A DNA stretch of 64,000 nt from Tubulanus polymorphus (taxonomy: Eukaryota > Nemertea > Palaeonemertea > Tubulaniformes > Tubulanidae), in contig NC_134030.1 in assembly GCF_964204645.1 (NCBI RefSeq), positions 20,341,110 through 20,405,109 of the forward strand, read 5' to 3'. Position 1 is the stretch's first letter. Every line of letters begins with the position of its first letter. A program made the translations under genes and the position numbers. The notes under the pieces are model-generated. The model searched no databases and was not told the DNA's origin. It was given only the letters and a program-made list of their open reading frames with translations. Of this stretch, positions 11,601 to 24,200 are shown one piece after another.

Positions 11601-13382
11601 CAAATTATTTTGCCTGGCAAAAATTCATTGCAATTTAACCCTTTCAGTGCTGTCTAATTAATACCCTATAGTGCTGGAGATAATTTGAAAATTCTGAAAA
11701 ATCCCACCCTAGTGTGTTGAATAATGCGAATAGCACTATAAGGCGTCTACACCGCGGTGCGGTGTATCGTTAGTTACTAGTATTTCACTATGTTTGACAG
11801 GTGCTGCCATCTTTCAATAGAGATAATTACTAATTACTAATTACACCAATACACCGCAGTGCGATGTACTAACAAAATCCATCACTGCTTCGTACACCGC
11901 ACTGCGGTGTAGACGCACTGAAAGGGTTAACATTTTGATTCGCGCTGTTAATACGTACCTGGCCGGCTGTGTCGACGAGCTGTAACTGATATTCTTGGCT
12001 ACCGATCTTACAAACTTTAGAAAACGCTACAAAAGAAAATTATACGATACCGAAAACTCAGTCGACGTAAAATGATGATGAATTCGACGGGAGTTTAAAC
12101 GATCAACTTACTGTTTTCGATTGTCGGATCGTATGAATCTACAAACATACCATCTACATATTGTATAGTTAGTGATGATTTACCTGAGAAAGAGAGATTT
12201 AAATAAATTCTGAGTCAATGGGGTATGGGCTCGCAATGCCATCGTCCCTCGACAGGGATTTGAACCTACACTTGGGACGCTACACTCAGCCAAGGCACGA
12301 CCCCTGGCGAGGGCCACGCTAATGTCTATTTCAACCTTACTTGAGAGCATTCCCGGTGGCCTAGCTCGCTCATTTTGGTAGTACATACCTGATAAAGGTC
12401 TTAATAGGACCAGAGAGGACAAGCAGTCGACCTAAATCATCATTTTTTAATCCATTTGAAACTGTATTGAAGGATATCTCAAAAGTCTTCACTGAAAGGG
12501 GTTAAATGTAGAGAATTGACTCCATGATTTGAAAGTTTAACAATATGTAACAGTATGGAGTGAAATTGTTAACCCTTTCAGTGCGTCTACACTGCAGTGC
12601 AGTGTATAAATCAGTGATAGATTTGCTTGTACACCGCACTATGGTGTATTGATGTCATTAGTAATTAGTAATTATCCCTCCTGAAAAATGGCAGCACCTG
12701 TCAAACATAGTGAGATATTAGTAACTAACGATACATCGCACCACAGTGTAGACGCACTATAGTCGTATTCCCGTTATTCAACACACTAGGGTGGAATTTT
12801 TCAAAATGTTCAAATTATCTCCAGCAGTATAGGGTAGTAATTAGTCCGCACTGAAAGGGTTAAACTTTCAAATCATGGAGTCTCTTTTCTCTCATGAACC
12901 CCTTTCAATAAAGACTTATTGGATATCCTTCAATACAGTTTAAAGTGGATTAAAAATCTATGTTTTAGGTCGACTGCCAGTCCTTTCTTGTCCTACCAAG
13001 ACCTTTATCAGGTATGTACTACCAAAATTGAGTGAGCTAGGCCACCCGGAATGCTCTCAAGTCAGATCGAAATAGACATTAGACCGGGCGCGCAGCCTTG
13101 CCTTGCGAAAACTTACAGCGCCAATCAGATCGCTCATTGTATAATCGCTCAGCAGAGGCTGAGGTAAATCACGGAAGAACTATATGGAAAAACCCGGGCT
13201 AGAATAAAACCCGATATCTGAATTGTAAAGAATGACATCCGGTCTAGTGTGACAAGGGAAAATAAAATGATTCGACTGTGAATGTTTTCTGTGAGTGTTT
13301 AGCTACAGTGAGTGTGGTCCTCTTCTTACTTACCGACGGATCGGAATCCCATGATGGCTATTTTTCTCTGTCTGGGCGGCAT
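8690..13382 (-). CDS. RHEB: RHEB small GTPase, complete, 8 exons (181 aa)
   Basis: Ras-family GTPase that in animals activates TORC1 at lysosomal membranes and is switched off by TSC2. Exons on the minus strand: 13334-13382, 12112-12183, 11959-12026, 11403-11485, 10633-10686, 10013-10060, 9843-9924 and 8690-8779. Every junction has GT/AG and a consistent phase, giving 546 nt. Visible motifs: P-loop GFRSVGKS with the RHEB-diagnostic arginine (R14) where Ras has glycine; switch I DSYDPTIENTF (35-45); DTAGQDEYS (59-67); GNKNDL (116-121); SAKENQ (147-152); and the C-terminal prenylation box CLLS (178-181). Its terminal serine favours farnesylation. Length matches the family (about 184 aa). The start at 13382 is the only ATG ahead of the P-loop. 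The last intron carries a TTAA MITE only about 30 bp from its acceptor. The gene is divergent from the CP2 gene. Confidence 0.95.
8809..9096 (+). mobile_element. TTAA-MITE copy (forward), RHEB intron 7
   Basis: A full copy of about 288 bp. It opens with TTAACGCTTTCAGTGCG and closes with GCACTGAAAGGGTTAA. TTAA at both ends and CCCTTT-type inverted termini fit a piggyBac-like MITE. Internal near-perfect palindromes of the type TACACCGCAGTGCGGTGTA occur three times. Confidence 0.85.
10130..10290 (+). repeat. tRNA-headed SINE fragment (TAGCTCAGTGAGATA family)
   Basis: Contains 'GATGCTGTTGCATTCG...GTGCCGAGTGACAAG...GGTTCGAGTCCTGCTGGCTGC', with a good B box. A more complete copy with the A-box head is at 45770-45960. 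It lies in RHEB intron 5. Confidence 0.6.
10310..10610. repeat. 39-bp minisatellite derived from a MITE end
   Basis: About seven units of 39 bp with core CCAGTTCCACAGTTGCGTGG followed by ATTTCATTTGACTCTGGAT. The unit matches the terminal sequence of the CAGGACCCAGTTCCACA palindromic MITE family, implying that one end was tandemly amplified. It lies in RHEB intron 5, just ahead of the exon 5 donor at 10632. Confidence 0.85.
10883..11174 (+). mobile_element. TTAA-MITE copy (forward), RHEB intron 4
   Basis: Complete copy bounded by TTAA, with termini TTAACCCTTTCAATGCG and GCACTGAAAGGGTTAA and the three internal palindromes. Confidence 0.9.
11635..11930 (-). mobile_element. TTAA-MITE copy (reverse), RHEB intron 3
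   Basis: Complete copy in reverse orientation, TTAA at both ends. Its right end lies only about 28 bp from RHEB exon 3. Confidence 0.9.
12184..12321 (-). repeat. Reverse SINE-like fragment with B box
   Basis: 'GACAGGGATTTGAACCTACACTTGGGACGC' is the reverse of a tRNA-like B-box region. 'AAGGCACGACCCCTGG' nearby matches the 40.2-40.7 kb SINE cluster. It lies in RHEB intron 1, next to the fold-back element. Confidence 0.4.
12322..13079. mobile_element. TA-flanked long fold-back element with nested MITE
   Basis: Ends are ATGTCTATTT and AAATAGACAT, with TA outside each. The arms, about 12322-12545 and 12860-13079, are imperfect inverted copies of more than 200 bp. The loop holds a complete TTAA-MITE (12569-12863). 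A second member of the family is at 14477-15018. TA duplications and long inverted ends suggest a Tc1/mariner-type non-autonomous element. It lies in RHEB intron 1. Confidence 0.85.
12569..12863 (+). mobile_element. TTAA-MITE copy nested in a fold-back element
   Basis: Complete copy bounded by TTAA, with CCCTTTCAGTGC termini. It sits in the loop between the two arms of the TA-flanked element, so it inserted after that element. Confidence 0.9.
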
Positions 13383-14373
13383 GACGGCTCTAAACAACAC
13401 CAACAACGCTCGCGAAATCTTCGATATTCAATAAATTCACGACTCAATCCAATCACATTTCTCCGTCGACGCAACGAGAAACGGAAATTCGCAGAAATTT
13501 TGATGGAAATTTTCAGAAATTTTCGCGAAAGAAATTATTTTTCTAACCCGGAAGTAGCTTCCTACATACGGCAGCGATCATTTTTACGACAATTCATACA
13601 ACGCTAATTAGATTTTCGCAAATCTAATCTAAAATTTATGACCGAAGTAGAATTAATTAGAGAAATTGAGACGATTTTTTTAGTAAATAAATTTCGCTTT
13701 TAGAATTTTTCAAGAATGTCGAATATTTTGCGACAGGTATTCCCCGTCCAAGTGTCATCATCAGTCAGAGCGAAACGGAACATTTTATCCATTTTTTGGG
13801 CCTAAATTTTCCATTCACTCGCGTTTTTCAACGATGAATACGGTCTGGGATAGAATTTAAGAATATTGTCGCAAAATCCACGTAATTTCCCGCTCGTTTA
13901 ACGGATTGTTAACAGATATAGAAGAATATATTGGTGCAATATATTTGATAAAAAAGAAAGGGTTGAATTGAAGAAGTCGAAGGAACCAAGCTGTGAAGGC
14001 GAAGAATTCAACTGATGAGCCATGAGTGGAGGTTTGTATTATGTTGTCAAGTCGGCCTACCAAAATTAAGCCCTCACAATAACAATGCTGCTGTAATCTA
14101 TCAGCGACATGGCATAGACGTCCCCAGGAATTTTCATAGGTAGGGGGTTCGAATAAGCATCAATCCAGGATACACATGCGTAATGTCGGGTGTTCGGTGG
14201 GCCTCTCCCAAAAAACTTTTTGAAAATTGGAGGCTTTAGAGACGTTTTCCAGGCTCTAAATGAATCGTTTTAGAGTTAAAAGACTAGTCAAATTGGCAAG
14301 AAAAATCGTGAGCATTTAGATTAGGCCTACATAGTAGCCTAACTTGAAAAGTTAAGCTATTTCGAAAAGGGGG

Positions 14374-15164
14374 TCAGATCAGTGATGGATTTTGCTAGTG
14401 CACCGCACTGCGGTGTATTAACAGGAATACCACTATAGTGCGTCTACACCGCGGCGCGGTATATCATTAGTTACTAATGTCTATTTATTAATTGATGAGA
14501 CCTGTTTTTCTGGGATATTTTGCTTACTTTTTGGGGTACATACCTCATTTATGTCTTAACAGAATGCCAAAAATCGCGGACAACAACTGAATATCTGATA
14601 TATTTCCAGTTCTGTACCAATTAGATGGATTGGCAAAAAGACTCCTTAAGTCCAGTTTAATGAGAGAGAAAATCCTCCATTTTGTCAAATTTCTTGGATT
14701 TGAACATTGTTACCATGCCTACGCCACCCTGATTTAGTTGTTGAGACCCCACAAGAAAAATAACTTCATTTCGTAGGCATGGTGACAATGTAAAAATTCA
14801 AGAAATTTCACAAAATCGAGGATTTTCTCTCTCATTCAATTGGACTTAAGGAGTCTTTTTGCCAATCCATCTAATTGGTACAGAACTGGAAATATATCGG
14901 ATATTCAGTTGTTGTCCGCGATTTTTGGCATTCTGTTAAGACATAAATGAGGTATGTACCCCAACAAGTAAGCAAAATATCCAAGAAAAACAGGTCTCAT
15001 CAATTAATAAATAGACATTAGTATTTCACTATTTTTCACAGGTGCTGCCATTTTTCAAGAGAGACAATTACTAATTACAGCAATACACTGCAGTGCAATG
15101 TACTAGCAATATCTATCACTGATTTATACACCGCACTGCGGTGTAGACGCGCTGAAAGGGTTAA
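14374..15164 (-). mobile_element. Interrupted, truncated TTAA-MITE
   Basis: MITE sequence is present at 14374-14476 (a forward fragment joined to a reverse-orientation fragment) and resumes at 15019, ending in GCTGAAAGGGTTAA at 15164. The break holds the TA-flanked fold-back 14477-15018. Confidence 0.75.
14477..15018. mobile_element. TA-flanked fold-back element inserted in a MITE
   Basis: 542 bp with termini ATGTCTATTT and AAATAGACAT, flanked by TA. Arms of about 240 bp are near-perfect inverted copies, for example 'GGTACATACCTCATTTATGT' at the left against its inverse at the right. No coding frame. Confidence 0.85.
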
Positions 15165-15247
15165 GTCTTCATGAATTTTCGATTTTACGTATAGAATTTT
15201 AGTTCGTTATAATTTCAGATTCGGAAATCAACGAGATCTCGATTCTG

Positions 15248-18200
15248 ATGAACGATAGGGCGTGGCACGATATCGACGGAGGTTTGGCGGCTGATTTCGA
15301 TGGTTCGCTGTCCGGACTCGGCGTCGAAATCGGCGCTAACGCGTATAATATGAGGTATGTATTAAAACCCTTTCAGTGCTCGTCTAATTGTTACCCTTAA
15401 CAGGGGCGGATTTAAGGGGCGGTCTCGTGGATCCGGATCCCTGCCCTCACATTGACGTTGCCCCTTTTATCAATTCAAAGATCATCATTAAAACCTGTAA
15501 ATTTCACCGATCTTTTTGGAAATTACATATTTTCGTGACGTATTTTTTCAAAAATATCTAATAACAAAGGTGGACCTCAATAATAGTCCATGGAATATCT
15601 TAATAATGTCTCCTTTTCTTATGGACACCGGCCTTCAAAATTTCCTAGATTCGTCCCTGCTTCGTGCTGGAAATGATATGAAAATTTTCAGCAAATTGCA
15701 CCCCGGTGCGTTGTCTGACAAGGCATACCGCGTTTACGCTGCTTTCATCAGTTCCTGATGTTTACCGTGTTTGACACGTGCTGCCATCTGTTGATAGAAA
15801 TTGTACTTATTATTCATCTCACGTCGATATACCGCAATACGGAGTACTAGCGAAGTCCATCACCAATTTATACGTCGCACTGTGGTGTAGATGCACTGAA
15901 AGGGGAAACCCAGTCATACATCCGCCCTCAGCAGGCACTGAGGCCGAGGACGGATGTACGACTGGGTAACCCCTTTCAGTGCAGCTACACCACAGTGCGA
16001 TGTATAGATTGGTGATGGACTTGGCTAGTACACTGTATTGCGGTACAATCGGCTGCTGGATCAGTCTGAGTTTTGAAGATTGTTTAGAATTGTTTTATAT
16101 AATCCCCGTAGGACCCATCGTCACAAGTATAATTGGGTATTCAATTACGAATGCGGTTTTGTTACCATTCCAGCCTATTTGCATCTTCACCCGTCAAGGG
16201 ATTCGAACCCACTACGCTAAAGCTGTTCCCCGAACCCCTTGACCTCACGAGTCGTTGGAGTCGTTACTAGCCGACCAGAATCCGGTCGTACCAATCACAG
16301 CGCTTGTAACAAACCGACAGTAGACTTCTGTTGGTTTTCCCGTTAAATGGACCAAAGTATTTCGCAAATCGATATATGACGTCATGCGCAACAGCGCCAG
16401 TAATGAAATCACGCTTCGTGAGGCCAGGGGGCTGGTGGAAGCGAGTTCGGGAGTGATACTGGACCCCTGGCAAGCAAGGATGGCCCATTTGGGACTTTCG
16501 TCCTAGCAGGTGTCAAATGGTGAAATTATATAGTATTTCCATTTTTATTGGGATCTATCTAGTTACCGCATTCAATTGCAAAGTTGTAGCTCGTGAAATC
16601 TTCTATGATTGTGGTGAGTTTCGAGGTTGTTGTTTCTGTATATGTTCACCAGGGGGCGTTGAATTTTCAAAATGTCAGATTGTCGAGCATTTCGAACCAC
16701 TTTCCAATTGGGTGTGGTTTCCCCGTACCCTAAGCAGCCTGGCCGTTCATCAAAGGTAACAATTCATTTAGCCTATTACTCCTCAAGCCCCCCGAATCCA
16801 CCCTGACACTTTTTTCATGGGGTGGGTTAAATCCTTAACCAGGTTATCAACCACCTTAGTAAAAATGAAAAACCAAGGTATAATAATTCATTAATTAGAA
16901 CACAAAATGTTTCTGGCTAGGACTATTTTGGCCCCACATCTACGAAACTCAGTTCTGGGATAAGCTTCACTCAAGGAGAATCAACTCTAACCTAGATTAT
17001 TCCTCAAGCCGCCCAAATCAGCTTTAACTCCTTATCTGCCACACAAAAACTGTTATACACAGTGGGATTCAAATCCATAAGCAGAGGATGAACAAGACAT
17101 CAAAATCCCGTACAGAAATCAACATCTTCCTGTGCGAAATTCTCGAGTAGGCTATTTGGGGTACGAACATGACGGATCTGAGCGCTCACTTATATCCAAG
17201 GTCTACTGGGCAAAATGTCCGCATTTTGGTGGCCTGCCTCATCAAATCTTATATCATATGAAAGCATAGTGTGTTTACAAACAAAATGAACTTGAACTTG
17301 CAATACGTGAAAATAAACTGGAGCTGATTCTGTATCGTGATTGATGTCAATTTTCCCTTGAAATCTTTGAGGAGTAATAGACACTAATAGACACTACATA
17401 GCTAAATTCCTGAGTGCTAATGGGTAAGGTTAACCCTTTCAGTGCGTCTACAGCGCAGTGCGGTGTACAAATCAGTGATAGATTTTGCTAGTACACCGCC
17501 CTGCGGTGTATTGATGTAATTAGTGATTAGTAATTATCTTTCTTGAAAAATGGCAGCACCTGTCGAACATAGTGAAATACTAGTAACTAACGATACACTG
17601 TGTAGACGCACTATAGTGGTATTCTCGTTATTAAACACACTAGGGTGGAATTTTTTAAAATTTTCAAATTATCTCCAGCACTATAGGGTATTGATTAGCC
17701 AGCATTGAAAGGGTTAAATCCATGACAAGCTCACAGTTTCATCTGTGTCATCCGTTAGTAGTGCCTGATATTTGATAAGCTCGCGCGCGCGCATTTATAC
17801 GACCTAAATTCGTATTTTTATTCAACCACACAAAAGGACCCGAAACGTCGATCTCCGGCAGGCGTTATCTCAATCAATATTTGCGATCACTCGACGATGT
17901 ACGCGCGATCTGATAATTTTCCATAAACACTTTCGATATATAGCGCTGACCACGATCGGTTGGCGATTTGCCAGACGTCCTGTTTACGCGAAAACGAGTG
18001 TTCGAATACTACACGTTGGCTCGTTGCCAATACCGCGGTTGCGGTTTTTCGCGTTACGAAATTTTTGCAGGGATTTTTCGAAGGTGAACCCGGTGTCCTT
18101 GTGCCCCCTTTTTCGCGTAAAGCGGTTCCATTTAACGGATATCTGTTGATAAATCTCGAGTTCAAGGCATTTTTATTTGATAAGCTATGATCGTAGTAAA

Positions 18201-21200
18201 TTTGAGTTTCCATTACGCCTACTCAAAGGTTTGCGGGTTAAGCAAATCACGAAAAATGGTTTTAAAGGAGTCGACTAAGCGTTAGTTTGTGGAGGAAAAA
18301 ATGTTAAGGTCCCGATTTTGTGCTTGCTCAAAAGTTGGTTCGAGTTGACCAGTGGATAGTTGACATAGTGACAATTAAAAGTTTATCGTTACTATGGTAT
18401 CTATCCACTGGTTATCTTTAACCAACTTTTGAGCGACTGGTCCCTGATTTTGTACTCGCCTTGCACTTAAATGTCATAAATGTGCCGCCGATTGCTACTT
18501 TTTGGTTTAGTCCCACGAGCCATCTGAAAATCTTTGTCACATCATGTGTAGTGCTAATATGATCAGTTAATCAAGTGCACGTCACTTTTGGGACATATGA
18601 CATGTTCTAGACATTTGACATGTCCTAGTGCATGAGTAACACAAGTGATATTGTAATGGTTTGACAAATCATAATGACCAGTTACAACGTCTATCATGGG
18701 CGCAATTCAATAAAACAGTGCATTTTTCAATACATTTTCCGCGTCTAAAGTCTTGTTTATGTTTACTTTAGTTTAAACCTCACCGCGCTAAACCGTGCCA
18801 AATCATCCGTAGAGAATGCTTTGAATTCGGCATAAATCAATTATTCATCTGTAAAACCGCCTTCAGGCAAGTTACGTCCCTACCACAGCTGAATCAATTA
18901 AAAATGCGTTAGGTTTATGTTCAGCCATGTTTTAAGTCGAACGTAAGCCGCGATCATGCAGAGATGATTTAGCCTTAAATCTAAATTTGGCCCGTGTCTA
19001 ATAAAAGATCGTGTTCACGCAAACCACTCACTAATGACTCTAAAGTGACAAAGTGAAGTGAGGCCCGGGCCCAACATGCACAAGTCCATTTGGTAGTTCC
19101 GGGCCAAATTTACCCCGAGCCAAACATGCTCGTCCGATCGTGGCTATAGTGTCTATCATCTTAAGGAGCATCAAACATACACTTTGATGTCCTATATTCT
19201 TTTAGTATAGTCTTGTTTATTAGAATGACCAGATACGTGGCCCGCGGCTTTCGAGGGAGAGAGTAATTGCCGAGGGGGGCTCGAAATTTTAGGTCGCAAG
19301 GCGTGATTCTAGATATTACTATTATCGTTGGTATTATTATGAATCGTTTTTTCGTCAACAATCAACGTGCTCCTCTTCGGCTAACTCCTGGTGAGAATGT
19401 ATCTCTTTTTGAGCCCCATCAAATTAAGTTACAGGGCTCCTACAGCCCCTAAAATTCCTAAAATACCTTAAAATTCCTAAAATACCCTAAATTTCTGGCT
19501 TCGAGACCTCAGGCCCCTAAAATACCCCTAAAATGTTTATGTTTTCAAGTACCTGTTGCTTGAAAACATAAACATTGGAACTATCCATCTGCTGGTCAGT
19601 GACCGCAGAGGATCATAAGGTATATTTCCATCCGAACCTATATTAAGACCTGTCAAGCCATCATTCGCGCGACTGACCTCAGATTAAACCGTCATATTTG
19701 AGGTTTACGCCGCGTTTCGGAAGATTATACAAGTCTTATCAGAGCGTCGAAGAAATATCTACAGGCCTAGTATATATACGAAATGAAGTGCTTTTTGATA
19801 AGCGCGGATAAGGATCGGCCTAGAAGCGCGCGTTCGCGGGTTGATAATTCAGTTGAAACAATCGGTTTGTTCGGTGTCCGCGTCACGTGACAACCCGTCG
19901 AAATGTCGTAAGTTATATATATATATATATGACGTAGATGTCTTTTATCAACCATTATTCTAAGAGTATTTAGGCCTATAAGTCGGCATATCGGACTTAT
20001 ACCTTTCGGATCCAGTCTGTTTTTTTTTTACTCGTAATATCTCGGGCGTTATGTTTCTCGAATGTTCATCGCGCGAGTTCACCACCGGCGACATCGGAAA
20101 CTTTAGTTTCTAAACACAATTTCGGGCGTTTATTCATCGGAGCCGGTCGTTACGATGCGCCCGCTGAGACTACATTTGTTTAATTGCCGCGTGCGCATGG
20201 GCTCGCACGGCGCCGCCAAAGTCGTCTATTGCTGAAACTGTCGGGGACGCGACTAACGCTCATCGGAGGCAGCATTTTTTGACGCAGGGTATTTATAAAC
20301 GTCTCTCGTCGTATCCGCGCACAAATATCGTAGTTTTGTTTTTTTTTTAAATTTTACGGAAATTTTTTTTCCGCCGCCGAATACTCGCATAATCTTCTCA
20401 TCTCGCGGAACTAACGCTTTTAGAAACTGCCGGTGAAAACAAAAAACGGTTTCAGTATTAGTTTTTCGACTACTCCTCGTAATCGGCGTTGTATATAGAA
20501 CACTCGCGATGAGCGCGAACGGTTTGATCGGGAACAGTAACAGCCAAGCGGCCGCCGCGTGTCACGGTTTGATCGGGCAGTTCTTGAATCAGGCGTCGTA
20601 TAATTTGAACTCGAGTAATTACAGCTTTACCCTGCCCCCGGTCGATGACAGTATGTTGTAAGTAACCAGTAACGTATATATAGCCAGGGTCCGTACGACT
20701 CCTTGAATCTTGAAAAACTCCCTAAATCAAAAATGCTTTTAAAAGGTAACAAATAAAAACCCACAGTTAGGTTTGTAAAACAGGATCCAGTTCCACAGTT
20801 GCGAGTTAGAGTTGAAACTCTGAGTTGAAATTAGTTAATTTTCAATGAGTTAACTCTGGGTCAAATCTTAACTCACAACTGTGGAACTGGGTCCTGTATA
20901 TTTTTGTTGACAGTTTCGAAGCTTTAAATAAGCCCCGTCATCAGAAGAACAAAGACACAAAAAAAAAATACAAAAAAAAAAAATTTAAAAAGTGTTTTTG
21001 TTCCTCTGATGATGGGGCTTCGTTAAAGCTCCGAAACTGTCAAGAAAATATATTGTTTTACGGACCTAACTGTGGGTTTTTATTTGTTAACTCTACACTG
21101 AGATAGGTATCAGTAATTGCAGCTTTAAAAGGTGCTTGAAACTCCTATTTTGAATCATAGGCAATTAGCAATTTTTCTTGTCCGTATGGTGCTCGAAATA

Positions 21201-24200
21201 TCTAAACTTCTATGTAGACTTACTATAAGTTCATGTTGAATATTACCAAAACATCGAAAATATCTGTCGATGACTATCACATGGTACAAATCGAATCGCC
21301 TTGAATGACCCGTAACCTGAATTTTCTGCGATTGAAAGAGCCGCCATTTTGATATTTGATATATTGCCGAACGCTGCTGTCGCAGGTGGCATCTTGCAAG
21401 TCGAATCAAAGCGCAGCGAATTGCGATCCTGCTGTGTTGGGTACCAGCGTTGGTACTTTGATTTGAGGCGAATTTAACACGTCAAATCAAATTCGATTTT
21501 AAGTAAAATCGTTTTCGTCTTGTCATAACCAAATTTGATATGGTCTAATTTTTTAATTTAACACGGCATCAAATTCAAATCGATTTGTCAAATCATCAAA
21601 TCGCCCCTGGAGGTGATTAGATACGATTTGAAGATGGGAGGCGCACAAATTTTTTTCGAAAAACTGATATAAATGTGCAAAACGGAAAGAGAAACCTGAA
21701 ACTCATTCATAGGAAATAATATTTTAAAAAGTGGGACAGCATTTTCTTGTCAGCCGTTTCGAACAAGGCGTCAAATTCATCTTGTTGTGCAAATCTTATT
21801 TGATTAGATTACGCGTGACTAGCAAATTATGATTAGGAAAATCAAATCTGATTTGACAAGATAAATTCGCCTTAAATACGTATATGGACGTTGTATGGAA
21901 ATCGTAGGCGCATTGCTGAAATAAAAAACACTCCACAATCCAGTTCCACAGTTGTGAGTTAGAGTTAACTCTGAGTTAAACTTAGTTCATTTTCAATGAG
22001 TTAACTCTGAGTTAAATCTTAACTCTGAACTGTGGAACTGGATCGTCACATTGAAATAAAAATGCCTCTGATGATCGCTCTGATGATTTAAGTGAAATAT
22101 TCGCGCGTCGAAAATCATGAGCACGCCGGAAATATTCTAGGGCCAATATCCACACGGGCAGAAGAAAATTCATTAGATATGTCTTCAAATTTTGTAGATT
22201 TATTTGAATGGAAACAAAATCCCACACTTAAAACGAAAAACTGTAGAAACACCTTAAGTAAGTTCTATTATTGCTGTAGCTGACTATTAGGATAGAATAG
22301 TAAAAAAACATTGAAATCAATCAAGAAATCAAGGAATCTTTTCAGAATATGTTCTCTAATTTATGTTGGATTTGTAACTAAATTGATTTTAGGCATCCGT
22401 GAAATCAGTCACATGAACCGCACGCACTGACTTCATGACTTTCACGAGGACACTTTTTTCAACTTCAACATTTTAAACGAATGAGCCAAAAAATGACTAA
22501 TCTTAGTTTCGTCTAGACAATATCATATAAATACGATAGCTTAAAAAGTCGAAGTTAATTATTTTGAAAATTTAACTATCTTGATCGAGCGTGACCAGCT
22601 GTTTTTGGGCTTGAATTTTTGCGAACGATTTTTGCGGGGCCCTGTGAAGAAAAATGTTTAAAAAACCTCATAGGGGGGCCTAAGTGTAATTCTGGGCATT
22701 TCCATTGATAACTTAAATTGGGGATGGTATCAAATGCTAAGTTTCATACTGGTACGGGCCATTGGATCTTGTACTATGACTTACAGCCTACATGGTAGGA
22801 GCAATAAGTCTGAGGGTGCGTGAATTGATAATTGGTTAGAATTTGCAGGCAGGTTTTTTCCTGCCCCTCGGTCTTACAACCCACCTCAGCCCGTCGTTTT
22901 GGAGTAAATGTTAAACAATTTTCAGATGAACAGATTATATCGAAAAGTATTTAATGATGATATTTGTTTCTCTTTTTCAGTGAAGCATTGTTGGCATTGC
23001 CTGTGTTTAAACAGGAACACCTTGATGATCTCAATAAAATCAACAGGTAAGTTAGTAACACAGAGGTGCAACTTAGTGTCAAGCAAGTTGCATGTAGCTA
23101 CATTTACGGTTGTACCATTTCTTCAGCTGTGACTTTATGATTATAATCTTTGTGCACAGCTCAATGGTTGCACATGTTTGTAAGTTTAAACCCAATAGTT
23201 GCAGCACATGGGTCAGTTATAACCCAATAGTTGTACAAGGTTGTGAATCGTAACTCTATAGTTGCGCATAGTTGTCAGTTGATAGCCAATAGTTGTACAT
23301 AGTTGTCAGTTGTGAGTCAAATGTTGTACAATACATGGTTGTCAGTTGATAGCCAATAGTTGTACATAGTTGTCAGTTGATAGCCAATAGTTGCACATAG
23401 TTGTCAGTTGATAGCCAATAGTTGTACATAGTTGTCAGTTGTGAGTCAAAAGTTGTACATAGTTGTCAGTTGATAGCCAATAGTTGTACATGGTTGTCAG
23501 TTGTGAGTCAAAAGTTGTACATAGTTGTCAGTTGATAGCCAATAGTTGTACATGGTTGTCAGTTGTGAGTCAAATGTCGTACTAAGTTGTCAGTTGATAG
23601 CCAATAGTTGTGCATGGTTGTCAGTTGTGAGTCTATTGTTGTACATAGTTGTCAATTGATAGCCAATAGTTGTACATAGTTGTCAGTTGTGAGTCAAATG
23701 TTGTACATAGTTGTCAATTGATAGCCAATAGCTGAACATGGTTGTCAGTTGTGAGTCAAATGTTGTTCATAGTTGTCAGTTGATAGCCAATAGTTGTACA
23801 TAGTTGTCAGTTGTGAGTCAAATGTTGTACAATACATGGTTGTCAGTTGATAGCCAATAGTTGTACATAGTTGTCAGTTGTGAGTCAAATGGTGTACATA
23901 GTTGTCAGTTGATAGCCAATAGTTGTACATGGTTGTCAGTTGTGAGTCAAATGTTGTACATAGTTGTCAGTTTATACTCAATAGTTGCACATAGTTGTAC
24001 ATTGTTTATGAGTTACGCATGGATTTAGGTTGTAACTCAAAAGTAATGAGCGCAATGCAAGGAGTAAATGACTGCTAATTGTTTTACGTACCATGTGCAT
24101 ATCGTTTTTCAGGTGCGCAAAACCAAATATCGCGTGTTAAGTGTTTTTACCTAATCGCTATCATAACGCGTATACGTATGAGATAAGATTGAATGCGGTA

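Larger units (their letters stand above)
13383..15218. promoter_or_regulatory. Shared upstream region between RHEB and CP2
   Basis: RHEB starts leftward at 13382 and the first CP2 coding exon begins rightward at 15219, so both promoters should lie in about 1.8 kb. Roughly 13383-13620 is the likely RHEB 5' leader and promoter. About 14374-15164 is occupied by an interrupted MITE and a fold-back element. No unambiguous TATA box or upstream untranslated exon could be fixed. An AG acceptor before 15219 implies an untranslated CP2 exon somewhere here. Confidence 0.45.

Noticed and set aside
13278-13607. 109-codon plus-strand frame with a hydrophobic N-terminus, resembling a secreted peptide
   Set aside because: It is antisense to RHEB exon 1 (13334-13382) and its 5' leader. 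The minus strand gives the conserved P-loop and a proper donor.
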